NCBI RefSeq assembly: GCF_019636075.1
Contig: NZ_JAHBYG010000030.1
Coordinates: 1-54,050 of the forward strand
Reading direction: 5' to 3'
Length of the DNA stretch: 54,050 nucleotides
Origin: Ferrovibrio sp.
Lineage (GTDB): Bacteria > Pseudomonadota > Alphaproteobacteria > Ferrovibrionales > Ferrovibrionaceae
The first letter of the stretch is position 1, and each line of letters opens with the position of its first letter. Shown piece after piece: positions 15,671 to 26,342 of the stretch. A program made the position numbers and the translations under genes. The notes beneath the pieces are model-generated. The model ran no database searches. It was given only the letters and a program-made list of their open reading frames with translations, and had not been told where the DNA came from.

Positions 15671-16942
15671 ATGGGACGCTTCCTGAAAACAGTCGCGGCG
15701 GTAAGCTTGGCCGTCGCCGGTTTCGCCGGCGTGGCGCAAGCGCAGGACACCATCAAGGTCGGTGTGCTGCATTCGCTGAGCGGCACCATGGCGATTTCGG
15801 AAACCACCCTGAAGGACACGGTCCTGATGATGGTGGACGATCTCAACAAGAAGGGCGGCCTGCTCGGCAAGAAGGTGGAAGCCGTGGTGGTCGATCCGGC
15901 CTCCAACTGGCCGCTGTTTGCCGAAAAAGCCCGCGAGCTGATCTCTAAGGAGAAGGTTTCGGTGGTGTTCGGCTGCTGGACCTCGGTGAGCCGCAAGTCG
16001 GTGCTGCCGGTGTTCGAAGAGCTGAACAGCCTGCTGTTCTACCCCGTGCAATACGAGGGTGAGGAAAGCTCGCGCAATGTGTTCTACACCGGCGCCGCGC
16101 CGAACCAGCAGGCGATTCCGGCCGTGGAATACCTGATGAGCAAGGAAGGCGGCGAGGTGAAGCGCTGGGTTCTGGCGGGCACCGACTACGTCTATCCGCG
16201 CACCACCAACAAGATCCTGGAATCCTTCTTGAAGTCCAAGGGCGTCAAGCAGGAAGACATCATGATCAACTACACGCCGTTCGGTCATTCCGACTGGCAG
16301 ACCATCGTGGCCGACATCAAGAAGTTCGGCGCCGCTGGTAAGAAGACCGCCGTGGTTTCGACCATCAACGGCGACGCCAATGTGCCGTTCTACAAGGAAC
16401 TGGCCAATGCGGGCATCAAGGCGTCCGACATCCCGGTGGTGGCTTTCTCGGTGGGTGAGGAAGAACTGGCGGGTATCGACACCTCCAACCTCGTCGGCCA
16501 TCTGGCCGCCTGGAATTACTTCCAGTCGGTGAAGAGCCCGGTGAACGATGCCTTCATCAAGCAGTGGCAGACCTTCATCAAGAGCCCGAAGCGCGTGACC
16601 AACGATCCCATGGAAGCCACCTATATCGGCTTCAAGATGTGGACCCAGGCCGTGCAGCAGGCCGGCACTGCCGATGTGAATGCCGTGCGTCAGGCCATGT
16701 ATGGCCAAAAGGTGCGTGCGCCGGGCGGTTTCGTCTCGGTGATGAACACCAACCATCACCTGTCGAAGCCGGTCTATATCGGCGAAATCCGCCCCGATGG
16801 CCAGTTCAACGTGGTGTGGAAGACCAAGGGCCCGGTGAAGGCCGATGCCTGGTCCAAGTTCATCCCGGAAAGCGCCAAGCTGACCGCCGACTGGACCTAT
16901 CCCTGGGTTTGCGGCAATTGCGAAAAGCCGAAGTTCAACTGA
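15671..16942 (+). CDS. urtA: Urea ABC transporter substrate-binding protein UrtA
   Basis: A 423-residue periplasmic protein with a signal peptide in the first ~24 residues, cut after AQA. The mature part opens with DTIKVGVLHSLSGTMAISE and has the UrtA-specific VFGCWTSVSRKSVLPVFE, LLFYPVQYEGEESSRNVFY and NDPMEATYIGFKMW stretches. It binds urea and hands it to the UrtBC channel, powered by UrtDE. A GGAGAGGG ribosome binding site precedes the ATG, and a sigma-54 promoter lies about 50 bases further upstream. A strong hairpin follows the gene, as is common after binding-protein genes. Confidence 0.97.
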   Translation: MGRFLKTVAAVSLAVAGFAGVAQAQDTIKVGVLHSLSGTMAISETTLKDTVLMMVDDLNKKGGLLGKKVEAVVVDPASNWPLFAEKARELISKEKVSVVFGCWTSVSRKSVLPVFEELNSLLFYPVQYEGEESSRNVFYTGAAPNQQAIPAVEYLMSKEGGEVKRWVLAGTDYVYPRTTNKILESFLKSKGVKQEDIMINYTPFGHSDWQTIVADIKKFGAAGKKTAVVSTINGDANVPFYKELANAGIKASDIPVVAFSVGEEELAGIDTSNLVGHLAAWNYFQSVKSPVNDAFIKQWQTFIKSPKRVTNDPMEATYIGFKMWTQAVQQAGTADVNAVRQAMYGQKVRAPGGFVSVMNTNHHLSKPVYIGEIRPDGQFNVVWKTKGPVKADAWSKFIPESAKLTADWTYPWVCGNCEKPKFN

Positions 16943-16962
16943 TCGCATAGCGTAACGCTCTT

Positions 16963-17003
16963 GCGGCGCCTCTCCCCGATATCATGCGGGGAGAGGATGC
17001 CGC
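16963..17003 (+). terminator. Intercistronic stem-loop between urtA and urtB
   Basis: A perfect 9-bp stem CCTCTCCCC/GGGGAGAGG (16969-16977 with 16988-16996) is extended by GCGGC/GCCGC (16963-16967 with 16999-17003) over a small internal bulge. There is no T-run. It probably stabilises the urtA message or causes partial termination, raising UrtA over the membrane parts. Confidence 0.6.
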
Positions 17004-17035
17004 GAAAGCAGCCTCCGGACTAGAACTGACACAAG

Positions 17036-19033
17036 ATGCGAGTAACCGCCGTGGCCCAGAGTCGCATGCTGCCAGTCCGTCGCCATTTGCTTACCCGCTA
17101 TTTGCTTGTTCTGGGATTTGTGCTTTTTGCCGCCTTGGCGAACCCGGCATCGTCCCGCGCACAATCCTTGGCAGATGCGTTGTCGGGCCTGATCGGCTCG
17201 GACCCCAAGGCCGCTGCAACCGCGCTGGCTGCCAGCGACGACGACAAGGCCAAAGCCGCGCTTGCCGCCCTGATGCAGGGCAAACTCTATAAACGCCTGT
17301 CCGATGATGCGGTGGTGATCGCCGAGCCGGATGGCGATGATTTCGTGATCACCAACGCCGCCACCGGCGATGTTGAAGATATGCTGAAGGCCGCCGATAT
17401 CGAGGCCATTGCATTGGACGATAGCGTGAAGGCCGAACTGGCCGCCGCTGGGGTTTCCGCTGAAGCCAAGGATGATACGCCGGCCGATTTCGCCGCCGCC
17501 GTGAATGGCCTGATCGCCGATAGCTTTGCCGCCAAGGGCAAGGCGATTGAATATCTCACGGGCTTGAGCGACCCGCGCGCCGTGCCGGTGTTGCGCGCAC
17601 TGGCCGATGGCCGCCTGTTCACGCGCAAGACGGATGGTGCCGTGGTGATCGCCGAACGCAGCGGTAACGAGCAGAGCCTGCTGCTGGCTACCACCCTGGA
17701 ATCAGCCGGCAATGCCAGCAATGCCGAACTCGATCCCGTGGTGGTGAACAACAATCTGCGCATCGCGCTGCGCGAATCCGTGGCCCGCCTGGGCCTGCTC
17801 AGCCCCGATGCCGGCCTGCGCCGCGATGCCGCCCGCGCCTTGCTCGGCAATGCCACGCCCGATGCGGTGGCATTGTTGCGAGAGATCTGGCCGAAGGAAA
17901 CCAATGCCGCCGCCAAGGCGACCATGGGCCGCGCGCTGGCCGCCGCCGATCTGGCCGATCCCGCTACCGACAAGAATCGCAAGATCGCCGCGGTGGATAC
18001 CTTGTCTGGCGCCACCGATCTGCAGGTGCGTTCGCTGCTGCAGGGGCGTTTGGCGCAGGAGCAGGATGCCGATGTGAAGGCCGCGCTCGAGGCCGGGCTG
18101 AAATCCGTGCAGCGCAAGCTGTCCGTGATCGGCTGGGTGGCCAACCTGTTCCAGGGCATCAGCCTGGGTTCGGTTCTGTTGCTGGCCGCCATCGGTCTGG
18201 CCATCACCTTCGGCGTGATGGGCGTGATCAACATGGCCCATGGCGAAATGATCATGCTGGGCGCCTACAGCACCTATGTGGTGCAGGAAATCTTCCGTGC
18301 CTTCCTGCCGCCCAACCTGTTCGATCTTTATCTGGTGGCGGCGCTGCCGGTGGCTTTCCTGGTGGCCGCAACCGTGGGCGTGGGCATCGAGCGCGGCGTG
18401 ATCCGCTTCCTCTATGGCCGTCCGCTGGAAACCATGCTGGCCACCTGGGGTATCAGCCTGATGTTGCAGCAGGCGGTGCGCAGCGTGTTCGGCGCGCCCA
18501 ACAAGGAAGTGGCCAATCCCAGTTGGATGACCGGCTCCTTCGAATTGATCGGCGGCTTCGATATCACCTGGAACCGTCTGATCATCATCGTGTTCTGCTT
18601 CCTGGTGCTGGGCCTGATCGCGCTGATCCTGCGCCGCACGGAATTCGGTTTGCATATGCGTGCCGTCACCCAGAACCGCGCCATGGCCAGCGTGATGGGC
18701 ATTCCCACGGCGCGGGTGGATGCGCTCACCTTCGCGCTCGGTTCCGGCATTGCGGGCATGGGCGGTGTGGCGCTCAGCCAGATCGGCAATGTGTCGCCCA
18801 ATCTCGGTACAATCTACATCGTGGATAGCTTCCTGGTGGTGGTGTTCGGCGGCGTGGGCAGCCTGATGGGCACTCTGGTGGGGGCCATGTCGCTGGGCGT
18901 GATCAACAAGATTCTCGAGCCGGTGGCCGGTGCCGTGCTGGGCAAGGTTGTGGTGCTGGTGGCAATCATCCTGTTCATCCAGAAGCGGCCGCGCGGCCTG
19001 TTCGCCGCCAAGGGCCGTTCGGCCGATGCTTAA
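17036..19033 (+). CDS. urtB: Urea ABC transporter permease UrtB with enlarged N-terminal periplasmic region
   Basis: A 665-residue protein, longer than the roughly 500-550 typical of UrtB. Residues 1-43 look like a signal peptide. Residues about 44-360 are an exported alanine-rich helical region, and about 365-660 form the LivH-type permease with GISLGSVLLLAAIGLAITFG, GVINMAHGEMIMLGAYSTY and GFDITWNRLIII. The N-terminal region contains the module AALMQGKLYKRLSDDAVVIA (about 68-105) and a second version RALADGRLFTRKTDGAVVIA (about 177-215), so it seems duplicated. The permease part carries urea through the membrane with UrtC. The ATG at 17036 has no clear ribosome binding site; an alternative is ATG 17066. 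Confidence 0.95.
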   Translation: MRVTAVAQSRMLPVRRHLLTRYLLVLGFVLFAALANPASSRAQSLADALSGLIGSDPKAAATALAASDDDKAKAALAALMQGKLYKRLSDDAVVIAEPDGDDFVITNAATGDVEDMLKAADIEAIALDDSVKAELAAAGVSAEAKDDTPADFAAAVNGLIADSFAAKGKAIEYLTGLSDPRAVPVLRALADGRLFTRKTDGAVVIAERSGNEQSLLLATTLESAGNASNAELDPVVVNNNLRIALRESVARLGLLSPDAGLRRDAARALLGNATPDAVALLREIWPKETNAAAKATMGRALAAADLADPATDKNRKIAAVDTLSGATDLQVRSLLQGRLAQEQDADVKAALEAGLKSVQRKLSVIGWVANLFQGISLGSVLLLAAIGLAITFGVMGVINMAHGEMIMLGAYSTYVVQEIFRAFLPPNLFDLYLVAALPVAFLVAATVGVGIERGVIRFLYGRPLETMLATWGISLMLQQAVRSVFGAPNKEVANPSWMTGSFELIGGFDITWNRLIIIVFCFLVLGLIALILRRTEFGLHMRAVTQNRAMASVMGIPTARVDALTFALGSGIAGMGGVALSQIGNVSPNLGTIYIVDSFLVVVFGGVGSLMGTLVGAMSLGVINKILEPVAGAVLGKVVVLVAIILFIQKRPRGLFAAKGRSADA

Positions 19034-19044
19034 GGAGAATAGGC

Positions 19045-20217
19045 GTGCGTGACGATCTGCTTCCTCTCGCCAAGCCGGCGCCGCTGCTCGATCGCCGTGG
19101 CTGGGCGGTGTTCCTTGCCGTCGGCTTCATCCTGATCGTGCTGGTGCCGCTGCTCAACCTGCTGCCCGGCAAGACCAGCGCAATCCATCTGCCGGATTAC
19201 CTGATCCCGCTGCTTGGCAAATATGCCTGCTATGCCATCCTGGCGCTCAGCCTGGATCTGGTTTGGGGCTATGCCGGCATTCTCAGCCTGGGCCACGGCG
19301 CTTTCTTCGCGCTGGGCGGCTATGCCATGGGCATGTATCTCATGCGGCAGATCGGCAGTCGCGGCGTTTATGGCAATGCCGAATTGCCCGATTTCATGGT
19401 GTTCCTGAACTGGAAGGAACTGCCCTGGTATTGGTATGGCTTCGACAGCTTCCCGTTTGCCATGCTGATGGTGGTGCTGGCGCCGGGCATCCTGGCGCTG
19501 GTGCTGGGCTGGTTCGCCTTCCGATCCCGCGTCACCGGGGTTTACATCTCCATCGTCACCCAGGCGCTCACCTTCGCGCTGATGCTGGCCTTCTTCCGCA
19601 ACGATATGGGTTTCGGCGGCAATAACGGCCTTACCGATTTCAAGGAAATCCTGGGCTTTCCGGTGCAGTCGCCCGATACCCGGATCGGGCTCTATATCGC
19701 GTCCGTGGTGGCGATGGGCCTGTGTTTCCTGCTCTGCCGCTTTGTCACGCTGTCCAAGCTGGGCCGCGTATTGCTGGCGGTGCGCGATGCCGAAAGCCGG
19801 GTGCGTTTCTTCGGCTATTCGGTCACCAATGCCAAGCTGTTCGCCTTCACGCTTTCTGCGGTGCTGGCCGGCATTGCCGGTGCGCTCTATGTGCCGCAGG
19901 TGGGCATCATCAATCCGGGCGAATTCTCGCCGGCCAATTCCATCGAGATCGCCATCTGGGTGGCGGTGGGCGGGCGCGGCACGCTTTATGGCGCCATGCT
20001 GGGCGGCGTGTTGATCAATCTGGTGAAAACCTGGCTCACCGGCGCGGCGCCGGAATTGTGGCTGTTCGTGCTGGGCGCGCTGTTCATCGCGTCCACCCTG
20101 CTATTCCCCAAGGGTGTGGTGGGCATGGTGGGGCAGGTGAAGGCCAAGCTGGCCCAGCGTGCGGCCTTTGCCGAGGCCGACAAAAAACCCGCGCCGGGTT
20201 CTGCGGGGGGAGAATAG
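19045..20217 (+). CDS. urtC: Urea ABC transporter permease UrtC
   Basis: A 390-residue LivM-type permease with about nine membrane segments. Diagnostic parts are ALSLDLVWGYAGILSLGHGA, the UrtC-type extracytoplasmic loop with ELPDFMVFLNWKELPWYW, RNDMGFGGNNGLTDFKEILG and the conserved AVRDAESRVRFFGYSV. It pairs with UrtB as the channel for urea. The start is GTG at 19045, preceded by AAGGAGAATAGGC, a good ribosome binding site, 11 bases after urtB. The stop is 2 bases before urtD. Confidence 0.95.
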   Translation: MRDDLLPLAKPAPLLDRRGWAVFLAVGFILIVLVPLLNLLPGKTSAIHLPDYLIPLLGKYACYAILALSLDLVWGYAGILSLGHGAFFALGGYAMGMYLMRQIGSRGVYGNAELPDFMVFLNWKELPWYWYGFDSFPFAMLMVVLAPGILALVLGWFAFRSRVTGVYISIVTQALTFALMLAFFRNDMGFGGNNGLTDFKEILGFPVQSPDTRIGLYIASVVAMGLCFLLCRFVTLSKLGRVLLAVRDAESRVRFFGYSVTNAKLFAFTLSAVLAGIAGALYVPQVGIINPGEFSPANSIEIAIWVAVGGRGTLYGAMLGGVLINLVKTWLTGAAPELWLFVLGALFIASTLLFPKGVVGMVGQVKAKLAQRAAFAEADKKPAPGSAGGE

Positions 20218-20219
20218 CC

Positions 20220-21014
20220 ATGCAGGAGGAATTGCAGGCCGGCCTGGATCCCACCATCGCCGAGAAGCCCCGGGTATCCGATAGCCAACTCTATCTCGAT
20301 GGCGTCAGCGTCGCTTTCGATGGGTTCAAGGCGATCAACAACCTGTCGCTGATTGTGGCGCCGGGCGAATTGCGCACGGTGATCGGTCCCAACGGCGCCG
20401 GCAAGACCACCATGATGGATATCATCACCGGCAAAACCCGGCCCGATCAGGGCGAAGTGATGTTTGCCGGCCGTATCGACCTTACCAAGCTGGATGAAAC
20501 CGCCATCGCCAATCTGGGCATCGGGCGCAAATTCCAGAAACCCACGGTGTTCGAGAATCTCACGGTGTTCGAGAATTTCGAACTGGCGTTGAAAAGCGCG
20601 CGCGGGGCCTGGCACACGTTGTTCGGCCGGCTGAATGGCGAGGCGCTGGATCGGATTTCCTGGGCGTTGAATACCGTGGGCCTGCGCGGCCGCGTCACCG
20701 ATCTGGCCGGCAGCCTCAGCCATGGCCAGAAGCAATGGCTGGAAATCGGCATGCTGCTGGTACAGGACACGCAGTTGATCCTGCTGGACGAGCCGGTGGC
20801 CGGTATGACCGACGCCGAAACCGCCGCCACCGCGCAGTTGATTTTGCAACTGGTGGGCCAGCGCACCTTGGTGGTGGTGGAGCATGACATGGAATTCGTG
20901 CGCGATCTGGGCGCGCGGGTCACTGTGCTGCATGAAGGCCGTGTGCTGGCCGAAGGCAGCCTGGATCAAGTGCAAAACGATCAACGTGTGATCGAAGTCT
21001 ATCTGGGGCGCTAG
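20220..21014 (+). CDS. urtD: Urea ABC transporter ATP-binding protein UrtD
   Basis: A 264-residue ABC ATPase. It has Walker A GPNGAGKTT, the UrtD-type IGRKFQKPTVFENLTVFENF, a signature motif with LSHGQKQWLEIGMLL instead of the usual LSGGQ, and Walker B LILLDEPVAGM followed by VVEHDMEFVRDLG. The LSHGQKQWLE form is normal for UrtD. It energises UrtBC together with UrtE. I placed the start at the ATG at 20220, two bases after the urtC stop and preceded by GGGGGGAGAATAGCC; the upstream frame is a shadow of urtC. Confidence 0.95.
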   Translation: MQEELQAGLDPTIAEKPRVSDSQLYLDGVSVAFDGFKAINNLSLIVAPGELRTVIGPNGAGKTTMMDIITGKTRPDQGEVMFAGRIDLTKLDETAIANLGIGRKFQKPTVFENLTVFENFELALKSARGAWHTLFGRLNGEALDRISWALNTVGLRGRVTDLAGSLSHGQKQWLEIGMLLVQDTQLILLDEPVAGMTDAETAATAQLILQLVGQRTLVVVEHDMEFVRDLGARVTVLHEGRVLAEGSLDQVQNDQRVIEVYLGR

Positions 21015-21017
21015 GCC

Positions 21018-21713
21018 ATGCTCGAAGCCAACGGCATCAATCTGTATTACGGCGCCAGCCATGCCTTGCGCGATGCAGGCATCAAGGCCGAAGCCGGCAA
21101 GATCACCTGCGTGCTGGGCCGCAATGGCGTGGGCAAAACCTCGCTGATGCGTGCCCTGGTGGGGCTGCAGCCGGTGCGTTCAGGCAGCATCATCTGGGAA
21201 GGCGAGGATATCGCCAAGCTGAAGCCCCATGAGCGGGCCCGGCGCGGCATTGCCATGGTGCCCCAGGGCCGTGAGATTTTTCCGCGCCTCACGGTGCAGG
21301 AAAATCTCGAAACCGGCATGGCGCCGCTCAAGCGGGCCGACAAGCGTATCGACGACGAAATCTTTGCCCTGTTTCCGATTTTGCATGAAATGCGCAACCG
21401 GCGGGGCGGCGATCTTTCGGGGGGTCAGCAGCAGCAGCTTGCGATCGGGCGGGCCTTGGTCACCCGGCCGCGGCTGTTGCTGCTTGACGAACCCACCGAG
21501 GGCATCCAGCCCTCCATCATCAAGGATATCGGCCGGGTGATCCGCGAATTGGCCAATCGCGGCACCATGGCCATCGTGCTGGTGGAGCAGTATTTCGACT
21601 TCGCCCGGGCGCTTGCCGATAGTTTCGTGCTGTTGCAGCGCGGCGAGGTGGTGGTGTCGGGCGGCGCGGAGGCTATGGATAGCGAGGCGGTTCGCGGCTA
21701 TCTTACCGTCTAG
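21018..21713 (+). CDS. urtE: Urea ABC transporter ATP-binding protein UrtE
   Basis: A 231-residue ABC ATPase of the LivF type. Walker A is GRNGVGKTS, the Q-loop region reads GIAMVPQGREIFPRLTVQEN, the signature motif is LSGGQQQQLAIGRAL and Walker B is LLLLDEPTEGIQPSII. With UrtD it forms the nucleotide-binding pair of the urea importer. The ATG begins 3 bases after the urtD stop, and the urease structural genes follow after 27 bases with no terminator, so transport and hydrolysis genes are probably one transcript. Confidence 0.95.
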   Translation: MLEANGINLYYGASHALRDAGIKAEAGKITCVLGRNGVGKTSLMRALVGLQPVRSGSIIWEGEDIAKLKPHERARRGIAMVPQGREIFPRLTVQENLETGMAPLKRADKRIDDEIFALFPILHEMRNRRGGDLSGGQQQQLAIGRALVTRPRLLLLDEPTEGIQPSIIKDIGRVIRELANRGTMAIVLVEQYFDFARALADSFVLLQRGEVVVSGGAEAMDSEAVRGYLTV

Positions 21714-21740
21714 TTTCGAGCAACCGGGAGGCCAGGGCGC

Positions 21741-22043
21741 ATGAATCTCACGCCCCGCGAGAAAGATAAGCTGCTGGTGGCCATGGCGGCCATCGTGGCA
21801 CGGCGCAGGCTGGAGCGCGGTATCAAGCTCAACCATCCCGAGGCCGTGGCCCTGATCACCGATTACGTGGTGGAAGGTGCGCGCGATGGCCGCAGCGTTG
21901 CCGATCTGATGCAGGCAGGGGCCAAGGTGATCACCCGCGAGCAGGTGATGCCCGGCATTGCCGAGATGATCCATGAAATCCAGGTGGAAGCCACCTTCCC
22001 TGACGGCACCAAGCTGGTGACCGTGCATCATCCGATCCGCTAA
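21741..22043 (+). CDS. ureA: Urease subunit gamma
   Basis: A 100-residue protein matching the gamma subunit along its whole length: [20 protein letters not shown] at the start, then [20 protein letters not shown] and [20 protein letters not shown] near the end. It is one of three structural subunits of cytoplasmic urease, which splits urea to ammonia and carbamate. A GGGAGG ribosome binding site lies 13 bases upstream of the ATG. ureB follows after 13 bases. Confidence 0.97.
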   Translation: MNLTPREKDKLLVAMAAIVARRRLERGIKLNHPEAVALITDYVVEGARDGRSVADLMQAGAKVITREQVMPGIAEMIHEIQVEATFPDGTKLVTVHHPIR

Positions 22044-22056
22044 GGGAGGCAGCATC

Positions 22057-22389
22057 ATGATCCCTAGTGCCTTCATTCCGGGTGAAGTCATCACGCCGCC
22101 CGGCGATATCGAACTGAATGCCGGCCGCCCCACCGTTACGCTGGATATCGCCAATACCGGCGACAGGCCGATCCAGGTGGGCAGCCATTATCATTTTTTC
22201 GAGACCAATCCGGCGCTGAAATTCGACCGTGCCAAGGCCTATGGCTGCCGGCTGGATATCCCTGCCGGCACCGCCGTGCGGTTCGAGCCGGGCCAGACCC
22301 GCTCCGTGCAATTGGTGGCGTTTGCCGGCGCGCGCGCGGTGTTCGGGTTTCGCGGCGAAGTGCAGGGCAGCTTGAAGGCGGAGGCATAA
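22057..22389 (+). CDS. ureB: Urease subunit beta
   Basis: A 110-residue beta subunit. The conserved opening [20 protein letters not shown] is followed by [19 protein letters not shown], the most conserved part of UreB, and [14 protein letters not shown]. It packs against UreA and UreC in the (alpha-beta-gamma) trimer. A GGGAGG site precedes the ATG by 8 bases, and ureC starts 3 bases after its stop. A separate ureA and ureB is the usual proteobacterial state, unlike the fused form in Helicobacter. Confidence 0.97.
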   Translation: MIPSAFIPGEVITPPGDIELNAGRPTVTLDIANTGDRPIQVGSHYHFFETNPALKFDRAKAYGCRLDIPAGTAVRFEPGQTRSVQLVAFAGARAVFGFRGEVQGSLKAEA

Positions 22390-22392
22390 GCC

Positions 22393-24162
<1,770 letters not shown>

Positions 24163-24165
24163 GCC

Positions 24166-24753
24166 ATGATCCGTGCAAACCAGGTGATTGCCGCAGGTGG
24201 TTGGCCGCAGGCGGAGAAACGTGACAGCATCACCCTGCCGCATCATGACCGTTTCCGCCGCCGCATAAGACTGAAGGCCGATGGCGGGTTGGATTTCCTG
24301 CTCGATCTGGCCGAGGCGCGCGTGCTGCGCCAGGGCGAGGGGTTGAAGCTGGATGATGGCGGTTATGTGGAAGTGATCGCAGCGCCCGAAACCCTGATCG
24401 AAATCACCGCCCATTCGCCCGGCGAATTGGCCCGTCTGGCCTGGCATCTGGGCAACCGCCATCTGCCGGCGCAAATCGAGGCCACGCGGATTCTGATCCG
24501 CGATGATCATGTGATCGTGGATATGCTGAAAGGTCTCGGTGCCGATGTCCGCAAGGTGGAAACCGCCTTCGATCCCGAAGCCGGCGCCTATGGCCAGCAT
24601 AATCACGATCCCGGCCATCCCCATGGCCATGGCTCGTATTATCACGATCATGGCGATGGAGTTGCGCATAGCCATGCGCATGATGGTGGCGGGCATAGTC
24701 ACGCGCATGGCGACCATGCCCACGACCATAAGCATGCCCACAAATATGATTGA
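24166..24753 (+). CDS. ureE: Urease nickel metallochaperone UreE with long His-rich tail
   Basis: A 195-residue protein. The N-terminal half has DSITLPHHDRFRRRIRLKAD and the C-terminal UreE domain has AWHLGNRHLPAQIEATRILI and DHVIVDMLKGLGADVRKVE, which include the dimer-interface nickel histidine. Residues about 145-195 are a tail with 18 histidines mixed with Gly, Asp and Ala, able to bind several nickel ions. UreE delivers Ni to the UreDFG-urease complex. It overlaps ureF by 8 bases. The repeated CAT codons of the tail give the DNA at 24600-24745 a repetitive look. Confidence 0.95.
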   Translation: MIRANQVIAAGGWPQAEKRDSITLPHHDRFRRRIRLKADGGLDFLLDLAEARVLRQGEGLKLDDGGYVEVIAAPETLIEITAHSPGELARLAWHLGNRHLPAQIEATRILIRDDHVIVDMLKGLGADVRKVETAFDPEAGAYGQHNHDPGHPHGHGSYYHDHGDGVAHSHAHDGGGHSHAHGDHAHDHKHAHKYD

Positions 24754-25432
24754 CCAGGCCGGCCTGTATCGCCTGTTGGCCTGGCTCAGCCCGGCCTATC
24801 CGATCGGCGCTTTCAGTTACAGCCATGGCGTGGAATATGCCATCGAAGCCGGGTTGATCCGCGACCGCATTACATTGATCGCATGGTTGCAACATCTGCT
24901 CGCCCATGGCGCGGCCTGGGTGGATGCCGTGCTGCTGCGCGAGGCCCATGCGGCGGCAATGGCTGAAGATGCCGATGCCTTGGATACGCTGGCCGATCTC
25001 GCCATTGCCTGGCGCGGCACGGCGGAAACCGCATTGGAAAGCAGCCAGCAGGGCGGCTCGTTCCTCACCATCACGCGCGCCGCCTGGCCGCATCCATGGC
25101 TGGAGGATTTTGCCGCGCGCCGGCAGGATCGCGGTGTGGCCCTGCCGGTTGCGCTGGGTGTGGCCGGCGCGGCCTATGGCATCAGTATCGCGCCGCTGAT
25201 CGGCGGTTATCTGCATGCCTTCGCCGCTAATCTGATTTCGGCCGCCGTGCGCATCGTGCCTTTGGGCCAGACCGATGGCCAGAAGGCGCTGGCGGCTTTG
25301 GCGCCCCTGGTGGATGCCCTGGTGCTGCGGGCGCTCGAACAGGATATGGCAAGGCTTGCCACGGCGGCGCCGATGGTGGATTGGTGTTCCATGCGTCACG
25401 AAACGCAATATACGAGGCTGTTCCGCTCATGA
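24746..25432 (+). CDS. ureF: Urease accessory protein UreF
   Basis: A 228-residue protein with the UreF signatures [20 protein letters not shown] near the start, [19 protein letters not shown] in the middle and [20 protein letters not shown] near the end. UreF links UreD to UreG and acts as the GTPase-controlling part of the activation complex. I chose the ATG at 24746, inside the end of ureE; ATG 24734 would add four residues. The frame upstream is a shadow of the His-rich tail of ureE. The stop overlaps the ureG start by 4 bases. Confidence 0.93.
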   Translation: MIDQAGLYRLLAWLSPAYPIGAFSYSHGVEYAIEAGLIRDRITLIAWLQHLLAHGAAWVDAVLLREAHAAAMAEDADALDTLADLAIAWRGTAETALESSQQGGSFLTITRAAWPHPWLEDFAARRQDRGVALPVALGVAGAAYGISIAPLIGGYLHAFAANLISAAVRIVPLGQTDGQKALAALAPLVDALVLRALEQDMARLATAAPMVDWCSMRHETQYTRLFRS

Positions 25433-26043
25433 CCGAAAAAACTCCCCTGCGCGTAGGCATCGGCGGCCCGGTCGGCTCGGGCAAGACCGCCCTGGTCGAA
25501 CGGCTCTGCCGCCACATGCGCGAAGACTGGAATATCGCCGTCGTTACCAACGACATCTACACCAAGGAAGATGCCGAATTCCTCACCCGTGCCGGCGCCC
25601 TGGTGCCCGAGCGCATCATGGGCGTGGAAACCGGCGGCTGCCCGCATACCGCCATCCGCGAGGATGCTTCGATCAATCTTGCCGCCGTGGCCGATATGCA
25701 AAAGCGGTTTCCCGGCCTGGATGTGATTTTCGTGGAAAGCGGCGGCGATAATCTGGCCGCCACGTTCAGCCCGGAACTCGCCGATATCACCATCTATGTG
25801 ATCGACGTTTCGGCCGGCGACAAGATTCCGCGCAAGGGCGGCCCGGGTATCACGCGCTCGGATCTGCTGGTGATCAACAAGATCGATCTTGCCCCGCTGG
25901 TCGGTGCCTCGCTGGACGTGATGGACCGCGATGCCCGCAAGATGCGCGGCGCCCGGCCCTTCATCTTCTCCAATCTCAAGGCCCAGAACGGCGTGGCCGA
26001 AGTGGCCGATTTCGTACTCAAGGCCGGCGGACTGAAGCAGTAA
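25429..26043 (+). CDS. ureG: Urease accessory GTPase UreG
   Basis: A 204-residue SIMIBI-class GTPase. It has the P-loop [18 protein letters not shown], then [16 protein letters not shown], the metal-binding CPH motif in [35 protein letters not shown] and the base-specificity motif [14 protein letters not shown] hydrolysis by UreG drives nickel insertion. The ATG at 25429 overlaps the ureF stop; the in-frame upstream codons belong to the ureF region. It closes the urease run, and the DUF1272 gene begins 56 bases later without a clear terminator between them. Confidence 0.97.
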   Translation: MTEKTPLRVGIGGPVGSGKTALVERLCRHMREDWNIAVVTNDIYTKEDAEFLTRAGALVPERIMGVETGGCPHTAIREDASINLAAVADMQKRFPGLDVIFVESGGDNLAATFSPELADITIYVIDVSAGDKIPRKGGPGITRSDLLVINKIDLAPLVGASLDVMDRDARKMRGARPFIFSNLKAQNGVAEVADFVLKAGGLKQ

Positions 26044-26099
26044 GCTCTTCCGTCGGCTATGCCGCCTTGCTAGCATCCGCCCAATCAAGGGAGGATGCC

Positions 26100-26342
26100 A
26101 TGCTGGAATTGCGCCCCTGCTGCGAATGCTGCGGCACTGATCTGCCACCCGATAGCCGGGCGGCGATGATCTGTTCGTTCGAATGCACCTTCTGCGCCGA
26201 TTGCGCCACGGGTACGCTGTCGGGCCGCTGCCCCAATTGTGGCGGCGAGTTGCTTCGCCGCCCGGTTCGCCCGGCCGAGAAGCTGGCGAAATTCCCGGCC
26301 AGCGTTGAGCGCAAGGTGAAGCCGCAAGGCTGTGTAGCATAA
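26100..26342 (+). CDS. DUF1272 family cysteine-rich small protein
   Basis: An 80-residue protein starting [19 protein letters not shown] and containing [15 protein letters not shown] and [17 protein letters not shown], the full DUF1272 pattern. Its many cysteines in CxxC pairs suggest one or two zinc sites, but the family has no settled function. The ATG at 26100 follows GGGAGGATGCC, a good ribosome binding site; an in-frame codon at 26067 lacks one. The stop shares a base with the glpK ATG, so the two are translationally linked. Whether it serves urease, glycerol kinase or neither cannot be told. Confidence 0.88.
   Translation: MLELRPCCECCGTDLPPDSRAAMICSFECTFCADCATGTLSGRCPNCGGELLRRPVRPAEKLAKFPASVERKVKPQGCVA

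Noticed and set aside
24600..24753. Repetitive DNA in ureE as a possible repeat array or CRISPR
   Set aside because: The repetition follows His codons of a metal-binding tail in frame; there are no equal spacers.
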